A stretch of DNA of 64,000 nucleotides from Trebonia sp963811335 (GTDB lineage Bacteria; Actinomycetota; Actinomycetes; Streptosporangiales; Streptosporangiaceae), in contig CAWERB010000018.1 of assembly GCA_963811335.1 (NCBI GenBank), positions 186,001-250,000 on the forward strand, read 5' to 3'. Position 1 is the stretch's first letter. Each line of letters begins with the position of its first letter. The position numbers and the translations under genes were made by a program. The notes below the pieces were generated by a model. It had not been told where the DNA came from. It ran no database searches and was given only the letters and a program-made list of their open reading frames with translations. Shown piece by piece: positions 19,863-31,100 of the stretch.

Positions 19863-22800
19863 GCGTCAATCCGCAAGGAACTACCCCGTCGGGAAGCCCG
19901 TGGCGCAGCAGCCCATCGCCATCGTGGGCATGGGGGCGATCATGCCGGACGCGCCGACGGGTGCGGCTTTCTGGGCCAACATCGCCGGCGGGCACTACAG
20001 CATCACCGATGTCCCGAAGGACCGCTGGGACCCCGATCTGTACTACGACCCGGACCCGCGCGCTCCCGGACAAGACCTACTCACGGATCGGGGCGATGGG
20101 TCCGTGAGTTCCCCTGGGATCCGATCGGCTGGCGCCTGCCGCTGCCGCCCAAGGTCAGCGACCAGATGGATGAACAGCCAGAAGTGGGCGGTAGCCGCGG
20201 CGCGCGAGGCGCTTATCGATGCCGGGTGGCCCGGCTGGAACGTCGATCCCGAGCGCGTGGCCGTGATGATCGGCAGCGCGCTTGGCGGCGAGCAGCACTA
20301 CGCGACGACGCTGCGGATACGGCTGCCCGAGTTCACCCGCGAGCTTGCCCGGTCGGCCGCGTTCGCGTCGCTGCCCGCAAGCACCCGCGACGCGATCATC
20401 GGCGCAGGCCAGCCAGTCGTTCCTGAGCCTGCTTCCCGGAGCATCACCGAGGACACCATGCCGGGCGAGCTGGCGAACATCATCGCCGGGACGGATAGCG
20501 AACCTGTTCAACTTCCGCGGCACGAGCTTCACCACCGACGCCGCCTGCGCGTCCGGGCTCGCCGCACTCAGCGCGGCCGCCGAGGGCCTGGCGGACGGGC
20601 AGTACGACGCGGTGATCACCGGCGGGGTGGACCGGAACATGGGCGCTGCTACCTTCGTCAAGTTCTGCAAGATCGGGGCGCTGTCCGCCACCGGGACGCG
20701 GCCGTTCGACGCCGGCGCCGACGGGTTCGTCATGGGCGAGGGGGCGGCGCTGTTCGTGCTCAAGCGGCTGGCCGACGCCGAGCGCGACGGCGACCGGGTC
20801 TACGCGGTGCTGCTCGGCGTCGGCGGGGCAAGCGACGGCAAGGGCAAGGGGATCACCGCGCCGAATCCGGCCGGGCAGCGGCTGGCCATCGCGCGCGCCT
20901 GGCGGAACGCGGGCGTCGACCCGGCCACCGTCTCCTGCATCGAGGCGCACGGCACGTCAACCCGGGTCGGTGACGCCGCCGAACTGGAGAGCCTCGGCTA
21001 CGTGTTCCGGCCTGGCGAACTGGCGCCGGGCTCGATCGCGCTCGGCTCGGTGAAGTCGAACATCGGCCACCTGAAGGGCGCGGCGGGCACCGCCGGCCTG
21101 TTCAAGCAGGTCATGGCCTTGCATGAGAAGGTGCTTCCGCCAAGCCTGAACTTCCGCGAGCCGAACCCGAACGTCGACTGGGCCAGCTCCCCGTTCCGGG
21201 TGAACGGTGAGCTGCGGGAGTGGCCGCAGCCGCCAGGCGGTGTGCGCCGGGCCGGCGTCAGCGCCTTCGGATTCGGCGGCACCAACTTCCACGCCGTGCT
21301 CGAGGAGTACATCCCGGGCAGGCACGGCGGTGCGGACCGGCGGATGTTCGCCGTTCCCGAGGTCAAGCCGGCCGAGCCTGGCCTTCCGGCCGAGGTCCCC
21401 CCGGCCCCGGTGGGTGAGCGGGCCGCGGCCCGGCCCGGCGGCCCGGTCACGACAGAGGCCAGGCTGCCGCTGCGCGGCGCTCTCGTGGTCGGCGGCGACA
21501 GCGAACCGGACGTGGCCGCCCAGCTCGCCCGGATACGGGACCAGGCGGCGGCCGGCCGGGCTCCGGCCCTGGCGGCTCCCGACCCGGCGCTTGCCGCCGC
21601 TCCGGTACGGGTCGCCATCGACTACGGTGCGGCCGCCGAGCTGGCGGACAAGGCAGGCAAGGCCATCCAGGCGCTCACCGGGGGTGCCCCGGAGCTGCGC
21701 AAGATGCTGCGCTCGCGCGGCGTGTTCATCGGCCACGGCCCGGCGCCCAAGACCGCGTTCCTGTACACGGGGCAGGGCTCGCAGTACGTCAACATGCTCC
21801 GCGAGCTCCGGGACAACGAGCCCATCGTGGCGCAGACGTTCGCCGAGGCCGACGAGATCATGACTCCCCTGCTCGGCAAGCCGCTGACTTCCTACATCTT
21901 CGTCGACGGCGGCGACCCGGCGGCGGTGGCGCGGGCCGAGGGGCAGTTGCTCCAGACCGAGATCACCCAGCCGGCCGTGCTCGCCGCCGACCTCGCGCTC
22001 ACCCGCCTGCTGGCCGCGTACGGCGTCGAGCCCGACCTGGTGATGGGGCACAGCCTCGGCGAGTACGGGGCACTGGTCGCGGCGGGCGCCCTGCCGTTCG
22101 CGGCGGCGCTCGAGGCCGTCAGCGCCCGCGGCCGGGGTATGGCAAGCCTCGACGTGCCGGACCACGGGGCGATGGCGGCCGTGACGGCACCGCTGGCCGA
22201 GATCGAGCGGCTGGTCGCGTCCGTCGACGGCTACGTGGTCGTCGCCAATATCAACAGCGCGCACCAGGCCGTGATCGGCGGCGCGACCGAGGCGGTCGAG
22301 CGGGCCATCGAGGCGTTCGGCTCGGCCGGGTACACGGCCGCCCGCATCCCGGTCAGCCACGCGTTCCACACGGCGATCGTCGCACCGGTGAGCGAGCCGC
22401 TCCGGCAGACCCTGGCCAGGCTGGAACTGCGCGCTCCTGAGCTGCCGGTCGTGGCCAACATCGACGGCGAGTTCTACCCCGCAGGCGGCCCCGGCCTGAA
22501 GGACCAGATGCTGGACATCCTGGCCCGTCAGGTGGCCTCGCCGGTCCAGTTCGTCAAGGGTCTCGGCACGCTGTACGAGGCAGGCGCCCGGGTCTTCGTC
22601 GAGGTCGGGCCGAAGCGGGCGCTCGCCGGGTTCGCCGAAGACGTGCTCGGCTCGGCGCACGACGACGTTCTCGCGCTGTTCACCAACCACCCCAAGTACG
22701 GCGACGTACCGTCGTTCAACGCCGCGCTCTGCGGCCTGTACGCCGCGGGCCTGGGCTATCAGGCGCCGTCGGCGCGGCCGGCGCCAGCTCGTGAGCAGAC

Positions 22801-25800
22801 GTCCGTGCAGGTGCCAGCCGACGCTCCAGTCACCTCACTTACCCCACCGGGAGCAGCCATGCCGGAAGACCGTTACGCCGAACTCGGCCGCCTGGTCGCC
22901 GATCTCATCGACCGCGGCCGCGCCATCTTCGCCAGTGACACGCAGCCGGGCAGCCCCGCGCAGCCAGCCAGCACCGCCGCCGTCCGGCCGGTCACGGCGC
23001 CGTCGGCCGCACCGGACGGCGCGGCACCGCCGCTGTCTGAGCCGGTGGTCATCACCGGCGCCGCGCTTGGCCTGCCCGGCACCGAGCGGGTGTTTGACGA
23101 CGAGAACGTCGCGCGCATCCTTTCCGGCCAGCAGTTCATCGACGTTATCCCGCGCCAGGTGCGGCGCGGGATGGTCGACAAGCACATCACCCGGCTGGTC
23201 AAGAGCGACACCGGCGACCCGGTCTTCGAGACGATCGAGAACGAGGCAGACGTCATCAAGCTGGCTGGCCGGTACGGCAGCTTCGACCTCACCGAGGAGT
23301 TCGGCGTCGACGCCGACCGGGACGCCGCGCTCGACCAGTGCACCCGGCTGGCCATCGGCGCCGGCGTGGACGCGCTGCGCGACGCGGGCATCCCGCTGGT
23401 GCGGCACTACCACACCACGACGCTCGGCACCAGGCTGCCGGATCGCTGGGGGCTGCCCGCCGACATGCGCGACGACACCGGAGTGATCTTCGCGTCCGCG
23501 TTCCCCGGTTACGAGTCCTTCGCGACCGATCGTCAACCACTACCACGAGGACCGCGCCCGCAGGCACGAACTCAGCGTGCTCGAGGACATCCGGGCCCGG
23601 ATGAGCGCGCAGGACCAGGCCGTGGCCGAGGTGGACAGGCGCATCGTCGAATTGCGGCACCGGCTGCAGGCCGAGCCGTTCACCTTCAATCGCCGCTTCC
23701 TGTTCCGTGTCCTGTCCATGGGGCACTCGCAGTTCGCCGAGCTCATCGGCGCCCGCGGTCCGAACACGCAGCTGAACGCGGCCTGCGCGAGCACTTCCCA
23801 GGCACTGTGCGTGGCCGAGGACTGGATCAGGTCGGGGCGCTGCCGGCGCGTCGTCGTGGTTTCGGCGGACGACGTCGCCTCGGACACCCTGCTGCCCTGG
23901 GTCGGATCGGGATTCCTCGCCAGCGGGGCGGCGGCCACCGACGCGGTGGTCGAGGACGCGGCCCTGCCCTTCGACCGGCGCAGGCACGGAATGATCATCG
24001 GCTCCGGCGCCGCTGCCCTGGTCGTGGAGTCCGCCGCCGCGGCGCGCGAGCGCGGCATCCGGCCGATCTGCGAGATCCTGGCGGCGGTCACCGCCAACAG
24101 CGCCTTCCACGGCACCCGCCTCGATGTCGAGCACATCTCGCAGGTGATGGAGCGGCTCATCCGCCAGGCCGAGCGGCGGGGCGTCGACCGCGCGAAGATC
24201 GCGGGCCAGACCATGTTCGTCTCGCACGAGACCTACACGCCGGCCCGCGGCGGCAGCGCGTCGGCCGAGATCAGCGCGCTCCGGACGGCCTTCGGGCCAG
24301 CCGCCGACTCGATCGTCATCGCGAACACGAAGGGCTTCACCGGGCATGCCATGGGCGCCGGTATCGAGGAAGTCGTCGCCGTCAAGGCGCTGGAAACGGG
24401 GATCGTCCCGCCGGTGCCGAACTTCCGCGAGCCCGATCCGGAGCTTGGCCTGCTGAACCTGTCTCGCGGCGGCGCGTACCCGGTTAAGTACGCGCTTCGC
24501 CTCGCCGCCGGATTCGGCTCGCAGATCTCGATGACGCTGATGCACTGGATCGAGTCGCCAGATGGCGCGCACCGGGGTCCGAGCGAACTGGGCTACGCTT
24601 ACCGCATCGCGGATGAGCCGACGTGGCGCTCCTGGCTGGCCAAGGTGACCGGCCGCGACGATGCCCAGCTGGAGGTCGTACAGCGCAGGCTCCGGGTCGC
24701 CGAGGACGCCACCAGGCAGTCCCCGGTGACCATGCCGGCCGCCCAGGCCGCACCGGTACGCCAGGCGGCGGTCAAGATCGCCGCGCAGCCGCAGCCGGCG
24801 ACCGCCGGCCCGGTGGAGAGCGCCACCGGGCAACCCGTGGCGACCGCCGAGGCGGCACCGGAGCGGACGGCCGCGGTCGCGGCCCAGGCACCCGACCCGG
24901 TCACCGATGCGGTCCTCGACGTCGTGGAGAGCCTGACCGGGTACCCGCGTGACCTGCTCGACCTCGACCTGGACCTGGAGGCCGACCTGGGCGTGGACAC
25001 CGTCAAGCAGGCCGAGGTGTTCGCCGCGGTCAGGGAGCGGTTCGCCATCCCCCGCCTGGACAGCCTCAAGCTGCGCGACTTCCCCACGCTGACCCACGTG
25101 ATCGGCTTCGCCCGCGAGCACGCCCCGCAGGCGGCGCAGCCCGCACGCGCTTCCCGAGGCAGGCGACACCGACAAGCCGACGGCCGGCGGCGGCGCTGAG
25201 CCGTCGGCGGCGGCCGGGATCCCGGCGCAGTCCGCGGCCACGGACACCGGGCCGGCCGGCGCGGACCGAGGTGACCGCCGCCGTTCTCGATATCGTGGAG
25301 AGCCTGACCGGGTACCCGCGTGACCTGCTCGACCTCGACCTTGACCTGGAGGCCGACCTGGGCGTGGACACCGTCAAGCAGGCCGAGGTGTTCGCCGCGG
25401 TCAGGGAGCGGTTCGCCATCCCCCGCCTGGACAGCCTCAAGCTGCGCGACTTCCCCACGCTGACCCACGTGATCGGCTTCGCCCGCGAGCACGCCCCGCA
25501 GGCGGCACGGCCCGCTGAGCCGGCCGTCGAGGCCGCGAAGCCTGCGGCCAGTGAAGCCGCGAAGCCGCCTACGACGGCCACGGCGGCCGAGACGGCCGAG
25601 ACGGCAGCCGCCGGCGTCGCTCAAGGCCGAGCTGGCCTTCACCGGCGACCCGGCCGCGGCACGGCGAATGCCGCGCCGCCTGCCCGTCCCCGTGCTGCGG
25701 CCGCCCGCACCGTGGTGCAAGCCCACCGCGGTGACACTCGGCCAGGGAAGCCGGGTCATCGTGATGGCGGATGAGGGCGGAGTCGCCAAGGTGCTGGCCA

Positions 25801-28172
25801 GGCGGCTCGGCTCGCTCGGCGTCAGCGTCCTGGTCATCGAGCCGGGGAGCCTCGCCGACGACATTGACTCCCGGCTGACCGGCTGGCTGGCCGACGGCCC
25901 GGTGCACGGCGTGTACTGGCTGGCGGCGCTCGACGCCGAGCCCGCGCTCGGCGAACTCGACCTGGCCGGCTGGCATGACGCGCTGCGGCGCCGGGTCAAG
26001 AACCTGTACGCCGTGGTCCGGCGGCTCGACCGGGCCGGCCAGCTCGGGTCGCGGGGCACGTTCCTCGTCTCGGGCACCCGGATGGGCGGCTACCACGGAT
26101 ATGACGACGCCGGAGCGACCGCGCCGCTCGGCGGCTCGGTGACGGGATTCGTCAAGGCGTACTGGCGTGAGCGGCCAGACGCCCTGGCCAAGGCGGTCGA
26201 CTTCCCGCACACCAGGAAGCCGAGCACTAAGAATGCTGGCGCGATCGCCGACGCGCTGATCGAGGAGACCCTGCGGGACCCGGGAGCGGTCGAGATCGGC
26301 CGGGCCGGCGAACGCCGCTGGACCGTGGGGCTGCGGGAAGTCCCGTTCGGTGACGGACGGCGGAATGACCCTCGGCGGCGAGACGGTATTCGCCGTGACG
26401 GGAGCGGCCGGGGCGATCACCTCGGCGATCATCGCGGACCTCGCCAAGGCCAGCGGCGGCATCTTCCACCTCATCGACCTGGCGCCCGAGCCCGATCCCG
26501 CACGACCAGGACCTGATCCAGTTCGCGGCCGACCGCGAGGCGTACAAGAAGACGGTCGCCGAGCGCCTCACGGCCAGCGGCACCCGGCCGACACCGGTGC
26601 TGATCGAGCGGGAGCTCACCCGCTGCGAACGGCTGTACTCGGCGCTGGCCGCCATCCAGGCCGTGCGCGCCGCGGGCGGTCAGGCCTACTACCACTCGGT
26701 CGACCTGACCGATCCCGAGGCGGTCGCTAGTGTCATGGCCGCCATCCGCGACCGGCACGGCCGGATCGACGTGCTCGCGCACGCCGCGGGCCTGGACATC
26801 AGCCACGCGATCGCCGACAAGGAGCCGCGCGAGTTCAACCTGGTCTTCGACGTGAAGTCCGACGGCCTGTTCAACCTGCTGCACGCGGCCGACGGCTTGC
26901 CGGTAGGCGCGGTGGTGGTGTTCAGCTCCGTGGCCGGGCGGTTCGGCAACGTGGGGCAAACCGACTACAGCGCCGCCAACGACCTGCTGTGCAAGATCAT
27001 GTCCAGCTTCCGGTCCTCCAGGCCGGGCACCAGGGCAATAGCCGTCGACTGGACAGCGTGGGGCGGCCTCGGCATGGCGACCAAGGGCTCGATCCCGAAG
27101 ATGATGGCCAGGGCCGGCATTGAGCTGCTAGCGCCCGAGGCAGGCATCCCGTGGATCGGGCTGGAACTGGCCAGCGGGTCGCTGCGCGGCGAGGTGGTCG
27201 TCGGCGGGCAGCTTGGCGTGCTGATCACCGAGCAGGACCTCACCGGCGGGCTCGACCCCAGCGCGATCGATGCCAGCTCGGCCGGCCCCATGATCGGGAC
27301 GATCACCGGGATGGGCGTCTACACGGGGCTCAGCGCGCAAACCACGCTCGATCCCGCGGCGCAGCCGTTCTTGCACGATCACCGCATCGACGGCACGCCC
27401 GTGCTGCCGGGAGTGATGGGCATCGAGGCATTCGCCGCCCTGGCCGGCCTGGCCGTTCCCGGCATGCGGGTGGCCGACGTGGAGCAGGTGGACTTCATCG
27501 CGCCGCTGAAGTTCTACCGGGACGAGCCGCGCACTGTCACCGTGACCGCCATGTTCCGGCCGGACGGCCGCGACGTGGTGGCGGACTGCACGCTGAGCGC
27601 CAGCCGGTCGCTGGCCGGCGAGCAGGCCCCGCGGGTCACGACGCACTTCACCGGCAAGGTCAGGCTCACCGCCGCGGCCGCGCAGGACGAGCATGGCGCG
27701 GCACCCGGCAGCCGCACGACGCCGGCGGTCAGCCACGACGACATCTACCGCGTGTTCTTCCACGGCCCCGCGTACCAGGTGGTCGACGAGGCCTGGCACT
27801 GCGGCCCCGACGCCGTGGCTCGCCTGGCCGGGCACATGCCCGCCGGCGCAGGCGCCGGAGGCTGGCCCCACCGCCACCGAGCCGCGGCTGGCCGAGGCGT
27901 GCTTCCAGACCGCGGGCCTGTGGGAGATCGGCCACGCCGGGCACCTGGCGCTGCCGGCTCACGTGGACCTGGTCAGCATGCCGCGCCGCCCCGTGCCCGG
28001 CGGGGAACTGTTCGCGGTCGCCCATCCGGTCGGCGACGACAGCTTCGACTGCCAGGTGCTTGACGGCGAGGGTGACGTGATACTGCGCGTCAACGGCTAC
28101 CGGACCGTCAGCCTTGACGGCACGCTGCCAGCCGATGTGCAGCGCCCGGTCCATGACGCGATGAGCACATGA
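19859..28172 (+). CDS. PfaA-like polyketide/secondary-lipid megasynthase: KS-AT-KS-ACP-ACP-psiKR-KR-DH
   Basis: ATG 19859 overlaps the previous stop; GTG 19900 is an alternative if the frame break near 19897 is real. Further shifts lie near 20075, 20100, 20172, 20410, 20445, 20497, 23531, 25150, 25270, 25612, 26357, 26503 and 27862. The ~2,760-residue chain reads: KS1 (TDAACASG, EAHGTST, KSNIGHLKGAAG), AT (GHSLGEYGALVAAG), KS2 (NAACASTSQAL, SHETYTP, TKGFTGHAMGAG), two nearly identical carrier domains at ~24890-25110 and ~25270-25490, a structural pseudo-ketoreductase (25740-26340), an active-looking KR (AVTGAAGAITSAI, YSAAND) and a hot-dog dehydratase (HDHRIDGTPVLPG). No enoylreductase is seen. 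Both carriers have LGVDTVKQ, with Thr at the usual pantetheine-bearing Ser. The order resembles PUFA-synthase PfaA but with a second KS in the same chain. The product is unknown, probably a modified long-chain lipid. Confidence 0.82.
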
Positions 28173-28198
28173 GCGGGGCGGTGGGCACGGGAGGCGAA

Positions 28199-31100
28199 AT
28201 GTCCGGCGTCCGGCGGCTTGCGATCATCAACAGGGGCGAGCCGGCCATGCGGTGCCTGGCCGCCGTGGGCGAGCTTGGCCACGACTCCGGCGAGCCGGTG
28301 ACCACGATCGCGCTGTACACCGACCCCGACGCGGAGTCCCTGTTCGTCCGGCAGGCCGACGAGGCTGTCCCGCTCGGCCCGGCCCTGATCACCGGACCCG
28401 ACGGCGGCCGGCACTCGGCCTACCTGGACATCGACAAGGTGATGACCGCGCTGGCGCGGGCTCGCGCCAACTCGGTCTGGCCAGGCTGGGGCTTTCTCGC
28501 CGAGTCGGCCGACTTCGCCGCGCGTTGCGAGGAGGCGGGCATCACGTTCGTCGGGCCCCCGAGCGAGGCCATCAGGCTACTCGGCGACAAGGTGCGGTCC
28601 AAGCAGCTTGCCGAGCGTCTCGGCATACCAGTCGTGCCGTGGAGCGGCGGCCCGGTGCATGACGGGCACAGCGCGCAGGTCGCGGCGGGCATGCTCGGTT
28701 ACCCGGTGCTCGTGAAGGCGGCCGCCGGCGGCGGCGGCCGTGGCATCCGGCTGGTGGAGCGCGAGAGCGCGATGCTGGCGGCGTTCGCCTCGGCTCAGCG
28801 CGAGGCGGAAGCGGCGTTCGGCGACCCCACTGTGTTCATCGAGCGCAAGCTCGATGGCGTGCGGCACGTCGAAGTGCAGGTGATCGCGGACGGTCAGGGC
28901 ACCGTGTGGGCGGCCGGCATCCGCGACTGCAGCGTACAGCGGCGCAATCAGAAGATCATCGAGGAGTCAGGCTCCGCCATGGTCGACCCGGCTACGGAGG
29001 CCGCGCTGCGCGACGCCGCGGTCCGGCTCTGCGACGCCGTCGGGTACCGCAGCGCGGGCACCGTCGAATTTCTCATCGACCCGCTGACGCGGCAGTTCAT
29101 GCTGATGGAGGTGAACACCAGGCTGCAGGTCGAGCACCCGGTCACCGAGATGACGACCGGCATTGACCTGGTAAAGCTCCAGCTGCACATCGCGCGGGGC
29201 GGAAGCCTGCCGCCGTCCCCCCGGCCGTCACCGGTTACGCGATCGAGGCGAGGCTCAACGCCGAGGACCCGGAGCACGACTTCATGCCGACGCCGGGCCG
29301 GGTCTCCGCGCTGCGGCTGCCCAGCGGGCCCGGGATCCGGGTCGACACCGGGGTATCCGAGGGCGACGACATCCCGGCGGAATTCGACTCGATGATCGCC
29401 AAGGTCATCGCGTACGGGCACGACCGGGCGGAGGCGCTGAGCCGGCTCAAGCGCGCGCTAGCGCACTGCCTGGTGGTGGTCGACGGCGGGTCGACGAACA
29501 AGGCGTTCCTGCTCTCCCTGGCGAGCCACCCGGACATCGTGGCAAGCAGCTACGACAACCGCTGGCTGGACCGGCTGACCGAAGCGGGCGGCCATCTGCC
29601 CGCGGTCGACCCGGTCGCGCTGCTGGCCGCGGCGGTCGAGGCCGCGGACGCCGACCAGGCCGCGGTGCAGGCCAACTTCCTGGCGGCGGCGGCACGGGGG
29701 CGTCCAGAGCTCCCCGATCAGGTCGGGCACCGGCTGCGGCTGCGGGCTCGTGGCGGCGTCTACCTGATGCGCGTCTACTGCCTGGGCGCAGGCGCTTACC
29801 GGGTAGCGGTCGGCCGTGACGGGGACGGCCCTGGCCCGTCGGCTGACACCCGGCCGGGGACCACCGTGGTCGACCTCACCGTCCAGCGCCTCGGCCGGTA
29901 CGAGCGGGCCATCACCTGCAACGGCAGGCGGTACAAGATCGTCGCCGCCAGCCAGGGCGCCCGGCTGCTGATCGAGGTCGACAGCGTCCCGCACGCCATC
30001 ACCCGCGACGACGGAGGGCAGGTCCGCAGTCCCTCACCCGCGTTCGTTGTGGCCGTCCTGGTGGCGGAGGGCGACATCGTGCGCACTGGCGACCCCCTGG
30101 CCGTCATCGAGAGCATGAAGATGGAAACGACCATCACCGCGCCGCACGGCGGCGTGGTCACCGCCGTGCTCGCTCCGCTGAACACACAGGTGAAGGCGGG
30201 GACGCCGCTGTTCGCGCTGCGAGAGTCAGGCCAGCGAGCCTGCTCAGCCGCGAATCCGGCGGGCAGGCGGCCGATTTCGGCGGCCTGGCGGCGCCGCGCG
30301 GAACCAGTGACGAGGCCGGCCTCGACCACATGATCGCGGCGTACCTGCTCGGCTACGACATCGAAGACGGCGACGCCCGGGAGCTCAGCCGGGAGCGAGG
30401 CAAGCGCCTTGCCGGCGTCACGCCCGACGACGCCGCGCTGCACAGCGACCAGGAACTCCTTGAGATCTTCGCCGACGCGGCGGCGCTTTCCCGTCACGTC
30501 CCCGCCGACGGCGAAGAGGACGAGCACCCGCGAAGCTCGCAGGAGCACCTGCTCACCTACCTGTCGTTCCTCGATCCTGAGCGCAGCGGGGTACCCGGGC
30601 ATTTCGTGCGGCGGCTGCGGACGGCGCTGGCCCGCTACGGCATCCAGTCGCTGACGCGCACGCCAGAGCTTGAACAGGCATTGCTCCGGATATACCGCTC
30701 GGTGGGCCGGATGCCCGCCGCCGCCCCCATCGTGATCGCCATCCTCGACCGATGGCTCCGCGGCAGCGACGTGCTGGCCCCCGCGATGACCGACGACCGG
30801 CTCGACGTGCTCGCCCGGCTCATCGACTCCGCGCAAGGACGTTACCCTGACGTGTGCGGCCTGGCCAGAGACGTGCGGTTCCGCTATGTCGACGCGCCCG
30901 TGCTCAAGCGCACTAGGGCGGAGGCCTACGCGGACATCGAGGCCAGCCTGAATGAGCTGTGCGGCCAGCCCGCGCCAGATCAGCGCCGCGACCTCGCGAA
31001 GCGGATCGTCTGGTTCCCGCTGCCGATGCGCGCACGCCTGCGTGACTGGTACCGCGACGCCGACGAGACGGCGCGGACGCGGCTGCTCGAGGTGCGTACC

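Noticed and set aside
20957..22690. 577-codon minus-strand frame opposite the KS-AT region
   Set aside because: Mirror of the codon bias of the megasynthase; no recognizable protein.
24940..25490. Assembly duplication creating the second carrier domain
   Set aside because: The copies are very similar but differ at scattered bases and have different flanking linkers, so tandem carriers are plausible; the point still deserves read-level checking.
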